Source: JAFLCL01 sp964502175
Lineage (GTDB): Bacteria > Myxococcota_A > Polyangia > Polyangiales > Sandaracinaceae
Direction: 5' to 3'
Assembly: GCA_964502175.1 (NCBI GenBank)
Contig: CAZCVE010000006.1
Coordinates: forward strand, 186,001-250,000
DNA: 64,000 nt
Made by a program: the position numbers and the translations under genes. Below, piece by piece: positions 10,426-21,441 of the stretch (positions are counted from its first letter, which is position 1; every line of letters starts with the position of its first letter). The notes under the pieces are model-generated. The model saw only the letters and a program-made list of their open reading frames with translations. It was not told where the DNA came from and made no database searches.

Positions 10426-11460
10426 ATGGACGAATCGACGCTTCACTCGCTCCTCCGCAAGGGGCAGCAGTACAACGCGAGCGACATCCTCCTGAAGGTC
10501 GGGCAACCCCCGGCCTTCCGCGTTGCGGGTGATCTGCACTACCTGCAGGGCGACAAGCTCCTGCCGCAGCACACGCGGGAGCTCGCCGACGTCATCCTCA
10601 AGAAATCGCGCTTCAAGGGCACGCTCGACGATCTCCAAGAGTTCGACTCGAGCTACGGCGTGCCCGGCGTCGGCCGCTACCGCGTGAACGTCTACCGTCA
10701 GCGCGGCACGCTCGCGATCGCCCTCCGCGCGATCCCGCTCAAGATCCCGCAGTTCGAGGAGCTCGGCGTACCGCCCGTGGTCGCGACGTTCGCGAGCATG
10801 GAGCGCGGCCTCGTGCTCGTCGTCGGGGCCGCGGGCAACGGCAAGTCGAGCACGCTCGCGGCGCTGATCGGTCTCATCAACCAGACGCGTCGCGTGCACG
10901 TCGTCACCGTCGAGGATCCTATCGAGTTCATCCACGCGGACTCGCTCGGCTCGATCTCGCAGCGCGAGGTCGGCATCGACACGCCCGGCTTCGCGCACGC
11001 GCTCCGCGCCGCGCTCCGCCAAGATCCCGACGTGATCCTCGTCGGCGAGATCCGTGACGAAGAGACGATGGACATCGGCCTCAAGGCCGCCGAGACCGGA
11101 CACCTCGTGCTCTCGACGCTCCACACGCCCGACGTGCAGCGCACGATCGGTCGCGTGCTCGCGCTCTCGGGCCAGTCCGTGCAGGAGACGCGCGAGCGCT
11201 TCGCCGACAACCTCAAGGCGATCGTGGCGCAGCGCCTGATCCCCGCTGCCGACGGCGGCCTCTGTCTCGTCGTCGAGGTGCTCGTCGTCACGCCGACCGC
11301 GCGCGAGTCGCTGCGAAAGCCCGAGGGCAATCCGTCGCTCAAGGACATCATGGAGCGCGGCTCGCATCCCTACATGATGCAGACCTTCGAGATGCACCTG
11401 CGCGAGCTCGTGAAGGCGGGCCGCGTCACGGTCGAAGAAGCCAAGGGCGCGCTGGGTTGA
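10426..11460 (+). CDS. PilT/PilU-like type IV pilus retraction ATPase
   Basis: 344 aa, the usual size for PilT-family hexameric ATPases. All signature boxes are present: Walker A GAAGNGKSST (about 136-145; canonical is GPTGSGKST), Asp box VTVEDPIEF, Walker B with QDPDVILVGEIRDEETM, and His box TGHLVLSTLHT. The C-terminus has YMMQTFEMHLRELV, matching the conserved M-Q-T-F segment of PilT/PilU. PilT powers pilus retraction and social (twitching) motility in myxobacteria. No other pil gene is nearby, and these genomes often carry several pilT paralogues, so which one this is cannot be decided here. Confidence 0.9.
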   Translation: MDESTLHSLLRKGQQYNASDILLKVGQPPAFRVAGDLHYLQGDKLLPQHTRELADVILKKSRFKGTLDDLQEFDSSYGVPGVGRYRVNVYRQRGTLAIALRAIPLKIPQFEELGVPPVVATFASMERGLVLVVGAAGNGKSSTLAALIGLINQTRRVHVVTVEDPIEFIHADSLGSISQREVGIDTPGFAHALRAALRQDPDVILVGEIRDEETMDIGLKAAETGHLVLSTLHTPDVQRTIGRVLALSGQSVQETRERFADNLKAIVAQRLIPAADGGLCLVVEVLVVTPTARESLRKPEGNPSLKDIMERGSHPYMMQTFEMHLRELVKAGRVTVEEAKGALG

Positions 11461-11474
11461 TCGCGCTGGGCTGA

Positions 11475-12457
11475 TCACTCGACGAGGTGACAGGCCACCT
11501 GTCGGGTCACGTCGTCGCGCGTGACCTCGCGTAGCTCGGGCCGCTTCACGTCGCAGAGACCCGCACGCGCTTCGGGGCAGCGCGGCGCGAACCCGCAGCC
11601 CCGCTGGTGCCGCGGATCGCTCGGGCTCGGCGGCTCGCCCGCGAGCACGAGGCGCGTCTTCTTCGTGGCCGCGTCGATCGACGGAACGGCAGACAAGAGC
11701 GCGCGCGTGTACGGATGGAGCGGCGCACGGTGGAGCGCCTCGGTCTCCGCGAGCTCGACGATGCGGCCGAGGTACATGACCGCGATCCGCTGGCTCACGA
11801 GGCGAACGACCGAGAGATCGTGCGCGACGAACAGGTACGAGAGGCCGAGCTCGTCCGACAGATCACGCAAGAGGTTCACGACCTGCGCCTGCACGGACAC
11901 GTCGAGCGCGGCGACGGGCTCGTCGCACACGAGGAAGCGCGGCTTCACCGCGAGCGCGCGGGCGATCACCACGCGCTGACGCTGCCCGCCCGACAGCTCG
12001 TGCGGATAGCGCGCGAGGTGCTCGCTGCCGAGGCCCACGCGCCGGAGGAGCGCGAGCGCCTCGTCGGTCTCGCGGTCACGTGTGACGAGGCCGTGCACAC
12101 GCATCGGCTCGGCGACCGCAGTGCCGACGGTGATACGCGGGTTGAGCGCGCTCATCGGATCCTGAAACACCACCTGCATCTCTCGGCGCATCGCGCGGAG
12201 CGCGTGTGGCTGGAGCGCGAGCACGTTCTTTCCATCGAACGTCACCGTGCCGCTCGTGGCGCGGATCAGCGCCAGCACGAGCTTGCCCAGCGTCGTCTTG
12301 CCGCATCCGCTCTCGCCGACGATCCCGAGCGTCTCGCGGGGCGCGAGCGTGAACGACACGTCGTCGACGGCGCGCACGACGCGACGCGGTCCGTCGAAGA
12401 CCCCTCCCCCGCTCTCGAAGTCCTTCGTCAGACCTCGAACGTCGAGCAACACCTCGC

Positions 12458-12461
<4 letters not shown>
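11475..12461 (-). CDS. OppF/DppF-like ABC transporter ATP-binding protein
   Basis: 328 aa. ABC ATPase with Walker A GESGCGKTTL, Q-loop VVFQDPMSALNP, signature LSGGQRQRV, Walker B FLVCDEPVAALD and H-loop FVAHDLSVV. The C-terminal oligopeptide-transporter extension carries the Cys motif CGFAPRCPEARAGLC. The start is GTG at 12461, overlapping the upstream gene stop as GTGA; a longer ORF reads back into that gene. It should pair with the OppD-like protein as the nucleotide-binding heterodimer of a peptide or nickel importer. The permeases and binding protein are not in the window. Confidence 0.92.
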
Positions 12462-13510
<1,049 letters not shown>

Positions 13511-13517
13511 GGCGCGG

Positions 13518-13523
13518 AGCCTA
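13518..13523 (-). promoter_or_regulatory. -10-like box TAGGCT, 7 nt before the OppD-like GTG
   Basis: On the minus strand TGGTAGGCT-CCGCGCC-GTG. A -10 at this distance would put the transcription start at or next to the start codon. It matches the arrangement before the PilT-like, LTD-protein, mgtE and Cys-rich lipoprotein (57716) genes. Confidence 0.4.
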
Positions 13524-13534
13524 CCAGGGGCGGG

Positions 13535-14407
13535 TCAGAGCGCGCCGCACTCGACGGGCTCGACGGCGAGGCCCGGGCGCGCCTCCTGCGTGAACACGCC
13601 ATCGGGAAGCTCGACGTTGATCTCGATGCGCTCGAAGCGGACGAGCGTGTCGACGCCGTCGGCAGGGAGCTCCACTTGCACGCGGTACGGCAGCGCGAGG
13701 CCTTCTTGCGGGCTCGTCGTGCTCCGCGGATCGACGACGAAGCGGTGGTCGTCCCAGCGGATGCGGAGGCGCGTCGCCTGCTGTGCGTCGCGCACGACGG
13801 TCTCGCGCAAGCGAAGCCGCTGAGCCTCCGGCGCGCTGTCCGCGTCGCTGCTGCGGATCTCGTAGACGAGCTCCTGCGTGGTGCCGTCGGCCGCGCGAAG
13901 GGTCACGCGGTACGCGCCGCCTTCACACACCACGCTGCGATCGACCGCCTCGATCTCCGGCGCCTCGCCGAAGAGCACGCGACCGATGTCCTCGGCCTCC
14001 ATCGGCACGCCGAGCAGGAGCGCGATGTTCTCGGCGCACGAAGGTCCTACGAAGAAGCGGTTCTCTCGCAGATCCATGAGCGCGAAGCTCTCGCCGTCGC
14101 TCGTCAGCGTGGCGGCCGGACCGAACTGCGTCATCGCGTCGAAGCGCACGCGATCGGGGCGCTGCGCGAGCATGAGCACGGTGCCGCGGAGCCGCGCGCG
14201 CTCGGCGGGCGCGCCCGCTTCACGTCGATCGACGCGCGCCTCCGCGCGGAGGTTCTCGGCCCACGCGAGCAGCTGCGTGTGGTGATGGACCACGGCGTCG
14301 GCCTCGGAGAATCGCAGCGTGGGCGCCGGACAGCGCGCGCCCGAGCAGCCGATGCCACCGAGCGCGCAGATCGCCGCGAGCCCGATCGCACGGATCGCGC
14401 GGCTCAT
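13535..14407 (-). CDS. Outer-membrane lipoprotein, probable LolA/LolB-like fold
   Basis: 290 aa with signal peptide and lipobox ALGGIGC. The middle (ARLRGTVLMLAQRPDRVRFD, TSDGESFALMDLRENRFFVG, then a segment ending MEAEDIGRVLFG) follows the pattern of LolA/LolB-like lipoproteins common in Deltaproteobacteria, where an unclosed beta barrel binds lipid. The family call is from pattern memory. The ATG overlaps the stop of the MetH/MetF fusion (ATGA), so the two are co-transcribed although the functions look unrelated. Confidence 0.7.
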   Translation of the reverse strand: MSRAIRAIGLAAICALGGIGCSGARCPAPTLRFSEADAVVHHHTQLLAWAENLRAEARVDRREAGAPAERARLRGTVLMLAQRPDRVRFDAMTQFGPAATLTSDGESFALMDLRENRFFVGPSCAENIALLLGVPMEAEDIGRVLFGEAPEIEAVDRSVVCEGGAYRVTLRAADGTTQELVYEIRSSDADSAPEAQRLRLRETVVRDAQQATRLRIRWDDHRFVVDPRSTTSPQEGLALPYRVQVELPADGVDTLVRFERIEINVELPDGVFTQEARPGLAVEPVECGAL

Positions 14408-16311
14408 CGCACGATCCCTTCGATGACGCGCAGCGCGAGCTCGTAGCGACCGAGCGGCGGCATGATGTAGGCGCCGCGCACGCGATCCTTCACGGCCTCG
14501 AGCATCTCGCGCGCGATCGCGACGCCCTCTTTCCGGCCCGCCTCACCCGGTCCCGCCTTGCGCATGCGCTCGCGGATCGCGAGCGGCACGCTCATGCCGG
14601 GCACCTCGTTGTGGAGGAACTCCGCGTTCTTGTGGCTCGCGAGCGGCAGGATGCCCACGAGCACCGGCACGTCGAGATCGGCCACGTCGCCGAGGAAGCG
14701 CTCGAGCACGGCGGGATCGTAGACGGGCTGCGTCATCACCATGTCCGCGCCGGCCTCGATCTTCTGTCGCAAGCGCTTGATCTCGCGCTCGTAGTCGTGG
14801 GCCGCGGGCTCCGCTCCCGTCGCGCACAAGAAGCGCGTGGCGCCGCCGAGCGGCTTGCCGCCGGGATCGAAGCCGCGGTTCAGGCCGTTCACCAAGCGCA
14901 AGAGGCCGATCGAGTCGAGGTCGTAGACGGCCGTCGCGTCGGGGAAGTCGCCCATCTTCGGCGGGTCGCCCGTGATCACGACGAGGTTGTGGACGCCGAG
15001 CTCGTGGCATCCGAGGAGGTGCGCGACGAGCCCGAGCACGTTTCGATCACGCGTCGTGAGGTGCATGAGCGCGGGCATGCCGAGCTCCTGCTGGATGCGA
15101 TGACAGAGGACGAAGTTGCCCATGCGCGCCGTCGCGCGCGCGCCGTCCGCCACGTTGATCACGTCGACGCCGCCGTCGCGCAGCATGCGCGCGACGTCGA
15201 GCGCCTTCTCGAGGGAGAGGCCCGCCGGCGGGTTCACCTCGACCGAGATCAGGAGCTCTTTCCGCGCCGCGATCTTCTCGCCGATGCGCCCCTTCTCGGA
15301 GAGCGGGATCACGCGCACGCCCTCGGCGATGCGGGCGCCCGTGGCCTCGTGAGGCTCGGCCTCGCCCGTGCCGTCGTCCATCGTCGCCGCGAGCATGCGC
15401 GCCGAGGCCGCCATCTGACGGATGTGCTCGGGCGTCGTGCCGCAGCAGCCGCCGATCGCCCGCACTCCGGCCTTCAGCATGCGGCGCGCGTAGACGAGGA
15501 AGTAATCGGGCGTCGCCATGTAGGCGAAGCGGCCATCCACGCGATGCGGCAAGCCCGCGTTCGGCTGCGCGATCACCGGCAGGCCGACGTTCAGCATCTG
15601 CTTGGACGTCTCGTAGACGCCCGCAGGGCCATCGGCGCAGTTCACGCCGATCACGTCGGCGCCCCACTCCGCGAGGCGCTTCGCGACGTCGGCGGGCGCG
15701 AGGCCATCGGCCATGGTGCCGAACGTGTCGAACGACACGGACGCGATCACGGGCACGCGCAGCTCGCTCGGGAGCGTCGCGATCACCGCGCGCACGGCGT
15801 CGAGCGCGAGGTGGATCTCTTCGGTCTGGCGGAACGTCTCGAGCACGATCACGTCGACGCGCGGCTCGCCTTCTTCCACGATCAGGAGCGCCTCGGCCTG
15901 CTCGCGGAAGGCATCCGTGAGGCGCGCGTATTCGGTCTTCGGGACCGTCTTCAGCAAGAGACCCGTGGGGCCCATGCAGCCCGCGACGTACGCGCCCTTG
16001 GTGTCCGCGACCTCACGGGCGATCCGCACGCCTGCGCGGTTGATCGCAGCGAGATCGCGCTCGAGGTTGTGCGTCGCAAGGCGCACGCGGTTGGCGCCGA
16101 ACGTGTTGGTCTGGAGGACCTGCGCGCCCGCCTTCAGGTACTCGAGGTGCACCGCGCGCACGAGATCCTCGCGTCCCAGGCAGAGCGCGTCGAAGCTCTG
16201 CGTGTAGAGGACACCGCGCTCGTAGAGCATCGTCCCCATCGCTCCATCGAACACGAGCGGAGCATCACGGAGGGCCTCGAGGAACTTGCGCGCGGGCATC
16301 GGCGAGGTCAT
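14404..16311 (-). CDS. Bifunctional homocysteine S-methyltransferase / 5,10-methylenetetrahydrofolate reductase
   Basis: 635 aa fusion. Residues about 8-310 are a zinc-dependent homocysteine methyltransferase barrel (FDGAMGTMLYERG; zinc Cys in GVNCADGP and the GGCCGTTPEH pair). Residues about 340-635 are MetF-like (SVEVNPPAGLSLEKALD, NLVVITGDPPKMGDFP, GADMVMTQPVYDP). There is no cobalamin or activation domain, so this is the short YitJ-type arrangement, not full MetH. It probably makes 5-methyl-THF and methylates homocysteine, or handles S-methyl donors. I chose ATG 16311 because GAGG lies 11 nt upstream; a TTG at 16320 sits too close to that site. Confidence 0.9.
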   Translation of the reverse strand: MTSPMPARKFLEALRDAPLVFDGAMGTMLYERGVLYTQSFDALCLGREDLVRAVHLEYLKAGAQVLQTNTFGANRVRLATHNLERDLAAINRAGVRIAREVADTKGAYVAGCMGPTGLLLKTVPKTEYARLTDAFREQAEALLIVEEGEPRVDVIVLETFRQTEEIHLALDAVRAVIATLPSELRVPVIASVSFDTFGTMADGLAPADVAKRLAEWGADVIGVNCADGPAGVYETSKQMLNVGLPVIAQPNAGLPHRVDGRFAYMATPDYFLVYARRMLKAGVRAIGGCCGTTPEHIRQMAASARMLAATMDDGTGEAEPHEATGARIAEGVRVIPLSEKGRIGEKIAARKELLISVEVNPPAGLSLEKALDVARMLRDGGVDVINVADGARATARMGNFVLCHRIQQELGMPALMHLTTRDRNVLGLVAHLLGCHELGVHNLVVITGDPPKMGDFPDATAVYDLDSIGLLRLVNGLNRGFDPGGKPLGGATRFLCATGAEPAAHDYEREIKRLRQKIEAGADMVMTQPVYDPAVLERFLGDVADLDVPVLVGILPLASHKNAEFLHNEVPGMSVPLAIRERMRKAGPGEAGRKEGVAIAREMLEAVKDRVRGAYIMPPLGRYELALRVIEGIVR

Positions 16312-16370
16312 TTGCCGCAACGCCTCGGCAGTGTCGAGGGTCGTCGTCGCCTTGGAGACGGAGGTCTTGC

Positions 16371-16399
16371 TTGACGACCCGAATGGGTCCGCCTACACC
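16371..16399 (+). promoter_or_regulatory. Probable sigma-70 promoter of rpmI-rplT
   Basis: TTGACG (16371-16376), 17-bp spacer, TACACC (16394-16399). This predicts a leader of about 90 nt before rpmI, long enough for autoregulatory RNA structure. The spacer contains GACCC-GAAT-GGGTC. Confidence 0.45.
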
Positions 16400-16494
16400 T
16401 CCGCTCCCCCGCGCCGGACCGTGGGCTAGTCCCTCTGGTTTCCAGCGTTCGATCACCATTCCTGGTGGTCGCTTCCCAAGTGGAGGATCGTTCC

Positions 16495-16695
16495 ATGCCG
16501 AAGATGAAGACCCACAGCGGCACCAAGAAGCGCTGCTGGATCACGGGCTCGGGCCGCGTTCGCCGCGGCACCGCAGGCCTCGGACACATGATGCGCGGCA
16601 AGAGCGCCAACCGCCTGCGTCGGCTCCGCAAGCACTCGATGTGCTCGCCCACGCACGAGCACATCCTCAAGCGCATGCTGCCCTACGGGCGCTGA
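16495..16695 (+). CDS. rpmI: Ribosomal protein bL35
   Basis: 66 aa, very basic, starting MPKMKTHSGTKKR, typical of bL35 of the large subunit. TGGAGG lies 11 nt before the ATG. In most bacteria infC is immediately upstream; here the upstream neighbour is the divergent MetH/MetF gene, so infC has been separated. rplT follows after 123 bp containing strong inverted repeats. Confidence 0.96.
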   Translation: MPKMKTHSGTKKRCWITGSGRVRRGTAGLGHMMRGKSANRLRRLRKHSMCSPTHEHILKRMLPYGR

Positions 16696-16701
16696 CTTTT
16701 C

Positions 16702-16782
16702 CTGGGGCTCCGCCCCAGACCCGGCCGTCCGGCGCATCGCTTCGCTGCCGGACGCTGCGCGCGGGGCCCCAACCCCGCTTGC
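16702..16782 (+). repeat. Inverted repeats plus 29-bp element between rpmI and rplT
   Basis: Two stem-loops: CTGGGGC-TCC-GCCCCAG (16702-16718) and CGTCCGGC/GCCGGACG (16726-16733 with 16747-16754). Next comes a 29-bp element (16754-16782) containing GCGCGGGGCCCCAACCCCGC. The same 29 bp, with one change, recurs after rplT at 17239-17267. They may be attenuators or L20-binding structures, or copies of a dispersed intergenic repeat. Confidence 0.65.
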
Positions 16783-16818
16783 CGGTTCCCTGATTTCGCT
16801 CGTGTAAGGAGAGTTTCG

Positions 16819-17163
16819 ATGCCCCGCGCAAAACGTGGATTCAAGGCGCGTCGCCGCCGCAACCGTGTCCTCAAGCACGCCTCCGGCTACTACAGCGCCC
16901 GTGGCCGCATCTTCACGGATGCCCAGGAGCAGGTGCGCAACGGCTGGCAGGACGCCTACCGTCACCGCCGCGAGAAGAAGCGCGCGTTCCGCAAGCTGTG
17001 GATCGCCCGCATCAACGCTGGCGCCCGCGCCCTCGGCGTGAGCTACAGCAAGCTCGTCAACAAGCTCAAGGCCGCGAACATCGGCCTCGATCGCAAGATC
17101 CTCGCGGACCTCGCGCTCCGCGATCCGGGTGGCTTCAAGGCCGTCGTCGACGCCGCGCGATAG
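16819..17163 (+). CDS. rplT: Ribosomal protein bL20
   Basis: 114 aa, starting MPRAKRGFKARRRRNRVLK, with GYYSARGRIF, the conserved bL20 pattern. AAGGAGAG lies 7 nt upstream of the ATG. bL20 binds 23S rRNA early in assembly and in many bacteria represses its own operon. It is followed by terminator-like hairpins before pheS. Confidence 0.97.
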   Translation: MPRAKRGFKARRRRNRVLKHASGYYSARGRIFTDAQEQVRNGWQDAYRHRREKKRAFRKLWIARINAGARALGVSYSKLVNKLKAANIGLDRKILADLALRDPGGFKAVVDAAR

Positions 17164-17174
17164 TCTTCTTCCGA

Positions 17175-17267
17175 GGGTCCGAGCGGACCCTCCCCGGCGT
17201 ACGCCGGGGCCCCTCCCCCTCCATTCGCTTCCGCGAATGCTGCGCGCGGGGCCCCAGCCCCGCTTGC
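17175..17267 (+). repeat. Inverted repeats plus second copy of the 29-bp element after rplT
   Basis: GGGTCC-GAGC-GGACCC (17175-17190), an 18-bp palindrome CCCCGGCGTACGCCGGGG (17192-17209) and CATTCGC-TTCC-GCGAATG (17224-17240 area). The 29-bp element at 17239-17267 differs from the rpmI-rplT copy by one base. The order, hairpin then GCTGCGCGCGGGGCCCC, is the same in both gaps. Confidence 0.65.
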
Positions 17268-17299
17268 ACGCGGTCTGACCCGGGCTTCAGTCGTCCCAG

Positions 17300-17332
17300 C
17301 CCCGGCTTCCACGAGCCGGGGTTGTTTCGTTT
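17300..17332 (+). terminator. Intrinsic terminator or attenuator before pheS
   Basis: A perfect 8-bp stem CCCCGGCT/AGCCGGGG (17300-17307, 17314-17321) with a 6-nt loop is followed directly by TTGTTTCGTTT. It ends about 34 nt before the pheS ATG. It can end the rpmI-rplT transcript or act as an attenuator for pheST. No Phe-rich leader peptide and no T-box motif are visible upstream. Confidence 0.6.
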
Positions 17333-17365
17333 CGAGGCTGTTTCGTTCCGAGCTAGGGAGTGGAC

Positions 17366-18466
<1,101 letters not shown>

Positions 18467-18501
18467 CGCTCGTCCCGAACTGACCGCTTCGAGGTACCGA
18501 C

Positions 18502-21021
18502 ATGAAGGCATCCTGCAACTGGCTCCGCGAGCTGAGCGGCATCGACGCGAGCGCCGACGAGATCGCCGAGCGCCTCACGCGCGCAGGCCTCGAGGTCGAG
18601 GCGATCGAGCGCACCGGAGAAGGCCTCGAGCGCGTGGTGATCGCGGAGGTCCGCGGCAAGCGGCCGCATCCCACCAAGGACAAGCTCACGCTCGTCACGG
18701 TGTTCGACGGCAGCGGGACGCGCGAGGTCGTGTGCGGCGCGCCGAACGTGCCGTCGCCGGGCTCGCGCGTCGTGCTCGTCGACGTCGGCGCGGTGCTGCC
18801 CGGTGGGCTGCGCATCGAGGCGCGCGAGGTCGCGGGCGTGCGCTCGGAGGGCATGCTCGCCAGCGAGAAAGAGCTCGGGATCGGCGCGGATCACGACGGA
18901 ATCTTCGTCCTCGGTGAGGACGATCCGGGCAAGCCCGGCGCGCTCGCGGCGGTCGCGCTCGAGCTGAAGGATCAGATCCTCCACCTCTCGCTCACGCCGA
19001 ACCGCCCCGACTGTCTCGGTCACCTCGGCCTCGCGCGCGAGATCACGGTGCTCTTCGGCAAGCCGTTCGCCCCGCGCCTCATGCTGCTCCCGTCGAAGCT
19101 CCTCTCGGTGCTGCCCGAGGCGCCGCGCGGCACGAGCGCGCTGCCCGTGATCGACAGCGGCACGGGGCACTCGGGCGAGACGGCGAGCCTCGTGGCGCCC
19201 GTCGAAGGCGTGCCGATGGTCGCGCCGATCCTCATCGCCGCAGCGGATCGCTGCGCGCGCTACGTCGGCACGGTGCTCCAGCGGATCGTCGTCGGTCCGT
19301 CGCCGTTCTGGCTGCGGCATCGGCTGCACGTGCTCGGTCAGCGATCGATCGACCGCGTCGTCGACGTGACGAACCTCGTATTGCTCGAGCTCGGACAGCC
19401 GATCCACGCGTTCGATCTCGATCGACTCGACGGCCAGCGCATCGAGGTGCGGCTCGCGCGCGCCGGCGAGCGCATCGCGCTCCTCGACGGAACGGAGCGC
19501 ACGCTCAGCGACGACGATCTGGTGATCGCCGATGCGAGCAAGCCCGTGGCGCTCGCGGGCGTGATGGGCGGCTCCGAGACGGCTGTGCGCGCAGGCACGA
19601 AGAACGTGCTGCTCGAGGTCGCGTGGTTCGACCCGCGATCGGTGCGCCGCACCTCGCGCCGCCACGGCATCCACACCGAGTCGAGCCATCGCTTCGAGCG
19701 CGGCGTCGACCCGTCCGGCATCGTGATGGCGCAGCGACGTGCGCTCTCGCTGCTCACGACGCTCGCAGACGGCGTGTCCGCGCCGATCGGCGTCGACGCC
19801 GAGGCGCGCCGCATCGCGCACGCGACCATCGCGCTCGAGCCAGACTACGTGCGCAGCGCGATCGGCGACACGACCGTGACCGACGTCGAGTCGCGCACGA
19901 TCCTCGAGGGCCTCGGCTGCGCGATCTCGCCGGGCGAGCACAGCGGCTGGCGCGTGACGGCGCCGACGCACCGTCCGGACCTCACGCGCGCCATCGATCT
20001 CGTCGAAGAAGTGGCGCGCGTGCGCGGCTACGATCGCGTGCCGACGCTGCTGCTCCGACCCGAGCCGCGTCCCGACGCGACGACGAGCCGCGCGCTCCTC
20101 GTTCGACAGGTGCGACGCGCTGCCCTCGCCGCGGGTCACCACGAGGCCGTGAACTTCACGTTCCTCGCGGCCACCGATCTGACGCGCGCGCGCGTCTCCA
20201 CCGACGCCATCGCCCTCGCAAACCCCTTGTCCGAAGAGCGATCCGTGATGCGCACGTCGCTCGTACCGGGCCTGCTCGCGAACGTCTCGCGCGCGGAGCG
20301 TCATCAGGCGCCGCGCGGACGCATCTTCGAGATCGGTCGCCGCTACGTGCCGGGCACCGGACCGACCGGCGTCGACGAGACGCTCTCGCTCGGCCTCGTC
20401 GCGTTCGGTGCGCGTGATCAGTGGCTCGGCGAAGGCCCGAACGTCGACTTCTACGACGGCAAGGGCGCGCTCGAGCGTGTGTTCGAGACGCTCGCGCTCC
20501 GCATCGAGCATCGCGTCGCCGCGAGCGTGCCCGCGTGGCTCCACCCGCGTCGCGCCGCCGAGGTCGTGCTCCTGGGCCAGGCTGGCGAGTGCGTGCTCGG
20601 TCACCTCGGCGAGATCCATCCCGACGTGGCGGACGCGCACGGCCTCGTGACCCGACCCATCCTCGCCGAACTCAGTCTCGAACCCGTGATCATCGCGCTC
20701 GCCGCGCGCGCACCGAAGCAAGTCTCTGCGCTGCCGCGATCGATGGCGGTCGTGCGCGACCTCGCGTTCCTCGTGCGCAAGGAAGTGCCTGTCGCCGACT
20801 TCGAGCGGAAGATTCGCCAGGGAGGCGGGCCGCTGATCGAGCGCGTCGAGATCTTCGATCTCTACGAGGGCCCTCAGATCGCGAGCGATCGGAAGAGCCT
20901 CGCGCTGCGCGTCACCTACCGCGACCCAGAGGCGACGTTGACGGATGGGCGCGTCGACGAGGCTCAGCAGAGCGTCATCGCACACGTACTCGCTGAGTTC
21001 GGCGCGACACTTCGCGCCTGA
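18502..21021 (+). CDS. pheT: PheT, phenylalanyl-tRNA synthetase beta subunit
   Basis: 839 aa, slightly longer than the E. coli protein. A tRNA-binding EMAP-like domain lies at about 40-150 (VRGKRPHPTKDKLTLVTVFD), B3/4 editing and B5 domains lie in the middle (VVDVTNLVLLELGQPIHAFD, the SSHRFERGVDPSG segment), and a C-terminal FDX-ACB anticodon-binding domain ends the protein. It starts 35 bp after pheS and forms the (alpha-beta)2 enzyme. Confidence 0.96.
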   Translation: MKASCNWLRELSGIDASADEIAERLTRAGLEVEAIERTGEGLERVVIAEVRGKRPHPTKDKLTLVTVFDGSGTREVVCGAPNVPSPGSRVVLVDVGAVLPGGLRIEAREVAGVRSEGMLASEKELGIGADHDGIFVLGEDDPGKPGALAAVALELKDQILHLSLTPNRPDCLGHLGLAREITVLFGKPFAPRLMLLPSKLLSVLPEAPRGTSALPVIDSGTGHSGETASLVAPVEGVPMVAPILIAAADRCARYVGTVLQRIVVGPSPFWLRHRLHVLGQRSIDRVVDVTNLVLLELGQPIHAFDLDRLDGQRIEVRLARAGERIALLDGTERTLSDDDLVIADASKPVALAGVMGGSETAVRAGTKNVLLEVAWFDPRSVRRTSRRHGIHTESSHRFERGVDPSGIVMAQRRALSLLTTLADGVSAPIGVDAEARRIAHATIALEPDYVRSAIGDTTVTDVESRTILEGLGCAISPGEHSGWRVTAPTHRPDLTRAIDLVEEVARVRGYDRVPTLLLRPEPRPDATTSRALLVRQVRRAALAAGHHEAVNFTFLAATDLTRARVSTDAIALANPLSEERSVMRTSLVPGLLANVSRAERHQAPRGRIFEIGRRYVPGTGPTGVDETLSLGLVAFGARDQWLGEGPNVDFYDGKGALERVFETLALRIEHRVAASVPAWLHPRRAAEVVLLGQAGECVLGHLGEIHPDVADAHGLVTRPILAELSLEPVIIALAARAPKQVSALPRSMAVVRDLAFLVRKEVPVADFERKIRQGGGPLIERVEIFDLYEGPQIASDRKSLALRVTYRDPEATLTDGRVDEAQQSVIAHVLAEFGATLRA

Positions 21022-21135
21022 TCGCGCGCGGATCATGCCCAGAACGCGGACCCAGTCGGGGCACCCGCGCGGGCGAGCAGTACCTCGCGCGCGCCTGTTG
21101 CGGAGCAGGTGGGGCCCGTGTTTCGATCGGCGGGC

Positions 21136-21441
21136 ATGACGAAGGCCGACATCATCGACAACGTCTACGAGACGGTGGGCGGATTCTCGAAGAAGGAGGC
21201 CTCCGAGGTGGTGGAGGAGGTCTTCAAGACGATGAAGGAGATCCTCGCGACGGGCGATGGCGAGATCAAGATCTCGGGCTTCGGGAAGTTCGTCGTGCGC
21301 GAGAAGGTCGAGCGTGAGTGGACGAACCCGCTCACAGGCCAGACGTCGAAGATCCCCGCGCGCCGCGTGCTCCGCTTCTACGCGAGCGAGAAGCTGCGCG
21401 GGACGCTGAACCCGCACCGCGTCCGCGGGAAGAACGCGTGA
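21136..21441 (+). CDS. ihfA: Integration host factor alpha subunit (IHF-alpha)
   Basis: 101 aa HU/IHF-family DNA-bending protein, MTKADIIDNVYETVGGFSKKEA, with the DNA-intercalating arm around RVLRFYASEKLRG. Position after pheT is the standard place of ihfA in Proteobacteria. ATG 21136 aligns with the family start; an upstream GTG at 21109 would add nine residues. Its stop overlaps the GTG of the MerR gene. Confidence 0.92.
   Translation: MTKADIIDNVYETVGGFSKKEASEVVEEVFKTMKEILATGDGEIKISGFGKFVVREKVEREWTNPLTGQTSKIPARRVLRFYASEKLRGTLNPHRVRGKNA

Noticed and set aside
17164..17365. T-box riboswitch or pheM-like leader peptide before pheS
   Set aside because: No T-box sequence was found, and the only short frame (ATG at 17237, 13 codons) has no Phe.
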